Shown here: positions 62,342 through 64,000 of the stretch, piece by piece
Position numbering within the stretch: position 1 is the stretch's first letter
Layout: each line of letters opens with the position of its first letter
From: RGIG9608 sp045612365
Lineage (GTDB): Bacteria > Bacteroidota > Bacteroidia > Bacteroidales > Paludibacteraceae
Assembly: GCA_045612365.1 (NCBI GenBank)
Contig: JAZKYY010000017.1
Location: 186,001 to 250,000 of the forward strand
Length of the DNA stretch: 64,000 nucleotides
Direction of reading: 5' to 3'
Notes under the pieces: model-generated
What the model saw: the letters and a program-made list of their open reading frames with translations, nothing else
Databases searched by the model: none
What the model was told of the DNA's origin: nothing
Position numbers and translations under genes: made by a program

Positions 62342-63748
62342 TTATTTTTTTGATTTTTTCTTCTCTTTTAATATTTGCTTATAGGCTTCTGAAAGATATG
62401 CTTCAAAGAATTCCTCTTCAGTTTCCCAATAAATCTTAGTTTTATTGTACTCTGCAAGCATTTTACTATTTTTATTTATCATTGTTGTAGCAGCCCAATT
62501 ACACATATCATTTACCTCCTTTTTTAACCTGTTATAGTCTCTTATCACAGACAGAACTGCTGAGTTTCCTTTTTTTATAGCATTTTTAAAAACTAAATAT
62601 TCCGAGTTATTTCTTTCAAATTTCTTATAGAAATCCTCACGTTTAGCAATCTCTATATTAAATTCTTCTAAATTTAAGTTATTGTATTTTTGTAAGAAAA
62701 TATCTTTGGATTTAAACAAATATCCATATGATTCAAATTGTGTTTCTTGACAATTAGGCTCACTAAAACATTTATTTTTCAATAAAGTATCAGCAACTTG
62801 ATTTATTGTGTATTTACAACGATATAAATGATATACAGAGTCTATTTTTTGAGCTATTTTATTTAAATCTTCCATTGAAGAAGTTAATTTTTGATATTGA
62901 GTTCTAATCTCTGTAAGTCTTTTATCATACTCTTTTTTCAAAATAGCAGAACCATACCTTTTATACGAGTCCCCCAATAAATACTTATCTTTTGATAATT
63001 GCGTAGAAGATAATCTATATGTTTTTGGAACAAAATAGTAAGAATGACTTGACAACCTATTGTTATATTTTACAATAGTATCTGTAATAAAATCATTATA
63101 TTTCTTGTACTCTTTAGCATTTTTTAAATGAGGTAAATCTATTGATTTTAGATTAGGGACACGCTTCTTAATTACTTCAAATAATTTTTGTTCAAAAGCT
63201 ATTGGATCTGAATAAACATTGTATTTTTCTTCTATCCAATCATGATTTCTTGCAGAATAACCACCTTCAATTTCCTCTAACCCTAAAAAAGTAATATTTT
63301 CTAAACGACTATTCCCATTAAATGGGTTACGGTTGTTCCAATTCCACCCAAAATCGTATTCTTTTACAAATTTTGGGATTATTATTTTTTTTAATCGTGT
63401 TAATCCATCAAAGGCATAGTTTCCCAAATATGTAATTGTTGATGGCAATTTTAATTCTATAATACGCGAACGTTTTTTTTCGAGATCCATCCATGCGTAC
63501 TTATATTCTGAATAATATTCAGGATCAAAAGACGTATAACAAATGCTTGTTACCGTATATATATCACCTAGATATGAAAATGTACTAGGAATAGTTACAG
63601 ATGTTTCTTCTGTACAAAAATTAACAACTTCTGCTTTTAATGTTTCTGGATAAATACAGTATATGCAATGTTTATCATTGACATATTCTCTAGCAAAAGA
63701 AATAATAGTAGATGCACATAGCATCATTAAAGTAAAAATTCGTTTCAT
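62342..63748 (-). CDS. BspA-type leucine-rich repeat (LRR_5) secreted protein
   Basis: The 468-residue protein has a signal peptide (FTLMMLCASTIISFA) and then irregular leucine-rich repeats of the BspA type: VTIPSTFSYLGDIYTVTSIC, LKLPSTITYLGNYAFDGLTRLKKIIIP and LENITFLGLEE. The second half (about 225-460) is Lys/Asn/Tyr-rich and mostly helical, with no repeat pattern, and ends in a basic KEKKKSKK tail. Such proteins mediate adhesion or protein contacts in some Bacteroidales; the helical half is unrecognised. It lies 4 bp after the truncated gene that opens the operon. Confidence 0.8.
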   Translation of the reverse strand: MKRIFTLMMLCASTIISFAREYVNDKHCIYCIYPETLKAEVVNFCTEETSVTIPSTFSYLGDIYTVTSICYTSFDPEYYSEYKYAWMDLEKKRSRIIELKLPSTITYLGNYAFDGLTRLKKIIIPKFVKEYDFGWNWNNRNPFNGNSRLENITFLGLEEIEGGYSARNHDWIEEKYNVYSDPIAFEQKLFEVIKKRVPNLKSIDLPHLKNAKEYKKYNDFITDTIVKYNNRLSSHSYYFVPKTYRLSSTQLSKDKYLLGDSYKRYGSAILKKEYDKRLTEIRTQYQKLTSSMEDLNKIAQKIDSVYHLYRCKYTINQVADTLLKNKCFSEPNCQETQFESYGYLFKSKDIFLQKYNNLNLEEFNIEIAKREDFYKKFERNNSEYLVFKNAIKKGNSAVLSVIRDYNRLKKEVNDMCNWAATTMINKNSKMLAEYNKTKIYWETEEEFFEAYLSEAYKQILKEKKKSKK

Positions 63749-63752
63749 AATA

Positions 63753-64000
63753 TTAATTATTTAAAAGTTGTGAATATATTTTTTCTACAATTTCTTCTTC
63801 ATATTTTTGTTTTATAGTTATGTCTTTGGAGAATGTTATTTCTTCAGACCAGACAATGTGTTGCTTGAAATAACGATTAAGCATCTGTGCTGTAGAATTT
63901 TGACGATTAATCGTGCGTGAGCAACAAATAATAGTTGTTACATCTTGACTAAGCACTTGAAATATGTCTTTTTTTAATGCCCAAGCTTCATCACCTGCAC
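63753..64000 (-). CDS. unrecognised gene, 5' end beyond the window
   Basis: An open minus-strand frame ends at 63753 and continues past base 64000, giving at least the last 82 residues of a larger protein. It starts within AGDEAWALKKDIFQVLSQDV, continues TTIICCSRTINRQNSTAQML, and ends in a Lys/Glu-rich tail EEEIVEKIYSQLLNN. A GTG-started 67-residue version from 63956 is unlikely because the frame is open upstream. I recognise no domain. It is 4 bp from the leucine-rich protein gene, so it belongs to the same operon. Confidence 0.7.
   Translation of the reverse strand, partial: AGDEAWALKKDIFQVLSQDVTTIICCSRTINRQNSTAQMLNRYFKQHIVWSEEITFSKDITIKQKYEEEIVEKIYSQLLNN

Noticed and set aside
63753..63956. 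A stand-alone 67-residue gene starting with GTG at 63956
   Set aside because: The frame is open to the window edge without a stop, so this is more likely the 3' end of a longer gene.
1..64000. CRISPR arrays, prophage, insertion sequences, defence islands, tRNA or rRNA genes
   Set aside because: I found no regularly spaced repeats, transposase or integrase motifs, terminal inverted repeats, or cloverleaf-like sequences in the gaps between genes.

Overview
The window looks like a chromosomal segment of an AT-rich member of the Bacteroidota, most likely order Bacteroidales. The evidence is: Bacteroidota-type promoters (TAnnTTTG at about -7, sometimes TTG/TTTG at -33) before many genes; almost no Shine-Dalgarno sequences; the type IX secretion gene porQ; a secreted enzyme with a type IX C-terminal sorting domain; lineage-typical gene pairs (mtaB-tgt-LptF/G permease, porQ-cmk-ispH, ftsK-lolA-trxB); and GH92, GH95 and BspA-type proteins. 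I see no rRNA, tRNA, CRISPR array, prophage or insertion sequence. Gene content is dense and mostly housekeeping.

Layout. 1-385: truncated DUF4465 lipoprotein gene. 453-3981 (minus): mtaB, tgt, LptF/LptG permease. 4130-8372: xseA-xseB, then a GtrB/GtrC/GtrA-like surface glycosylation cassette. 8469-9776: guaA with a collapsed glutaminase domain, followed by two terminators. 9963-14309: porQ, cmk, ispH, pfkA and tatD, nearly all overlapping or tightly spaced. 14306-16093 (minus): lepA. 16393-18528: a CAAX-type M48 protease and a methyltransferase. 18644-25806: a leader with a candidate attenuator, then carB, gltX, a split chromate transporter and a WecA/MraY-like enzyme. 25891-30410: thrS, lptB and a DUF349 protein. 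30470-31961: divergent rsmD and rfbD. 32041-35789: an uncharacterised membrane-anchored protein, an NlpC/P60 peptidase, proC, a dipeptide epimerase and a frameshifted small gene.

35903-44099 is a seven-gene minus-strand run: an initiating sugar transferase, a Wzi-like outer-membrane protein, an acyltransferase, an EEP phosphatase, a nucleoside phosphorylase, mutY and ssb. 44212-46482 is a GH92 mannosidase lipoprotein. 46548-50750 (minus) carries acpP-fabF-rnc and a long-chain acyl-CoA ligase. 50932-61272 (minus) carries an Ig-like/propeller lipoprotein and ftsK-lolA-trxB-vanZ-GH95. The last 2.6 kb holds an unrecognised minus-strand operon with a lipoprotein, a BspA-type leucine-rich protein and a truncated gene.

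Functional themes are envelope and surface polysaccharide (permease, lptB, gtr-like cassette, rfbD, sugar transferases, Wzi-like protein, peptidoglycan peptide recycling), type IX secretion with glycan degradation (porQ, GH95, GH92), and nucleotide metabolism (guaA, carB, cmk). The observation I rate most novel is the carB leader at 18644-18844. It has a promoter, a 24-codon leader ORF ending in a T-rich tract, and a strong intrinsic terminator that begins six bases after the leader stop codon and lies just before carB. This is the layout of a UTP-sensing, translation-coupled attenuator. Other points worth attention are the degenerate GuaA glutaminase domain, an Asp-to-Asn change in the PfkA GGDG motif, a Tgt without its zinc cysteines, and a fresh-looking frameshift at 35483-35789.
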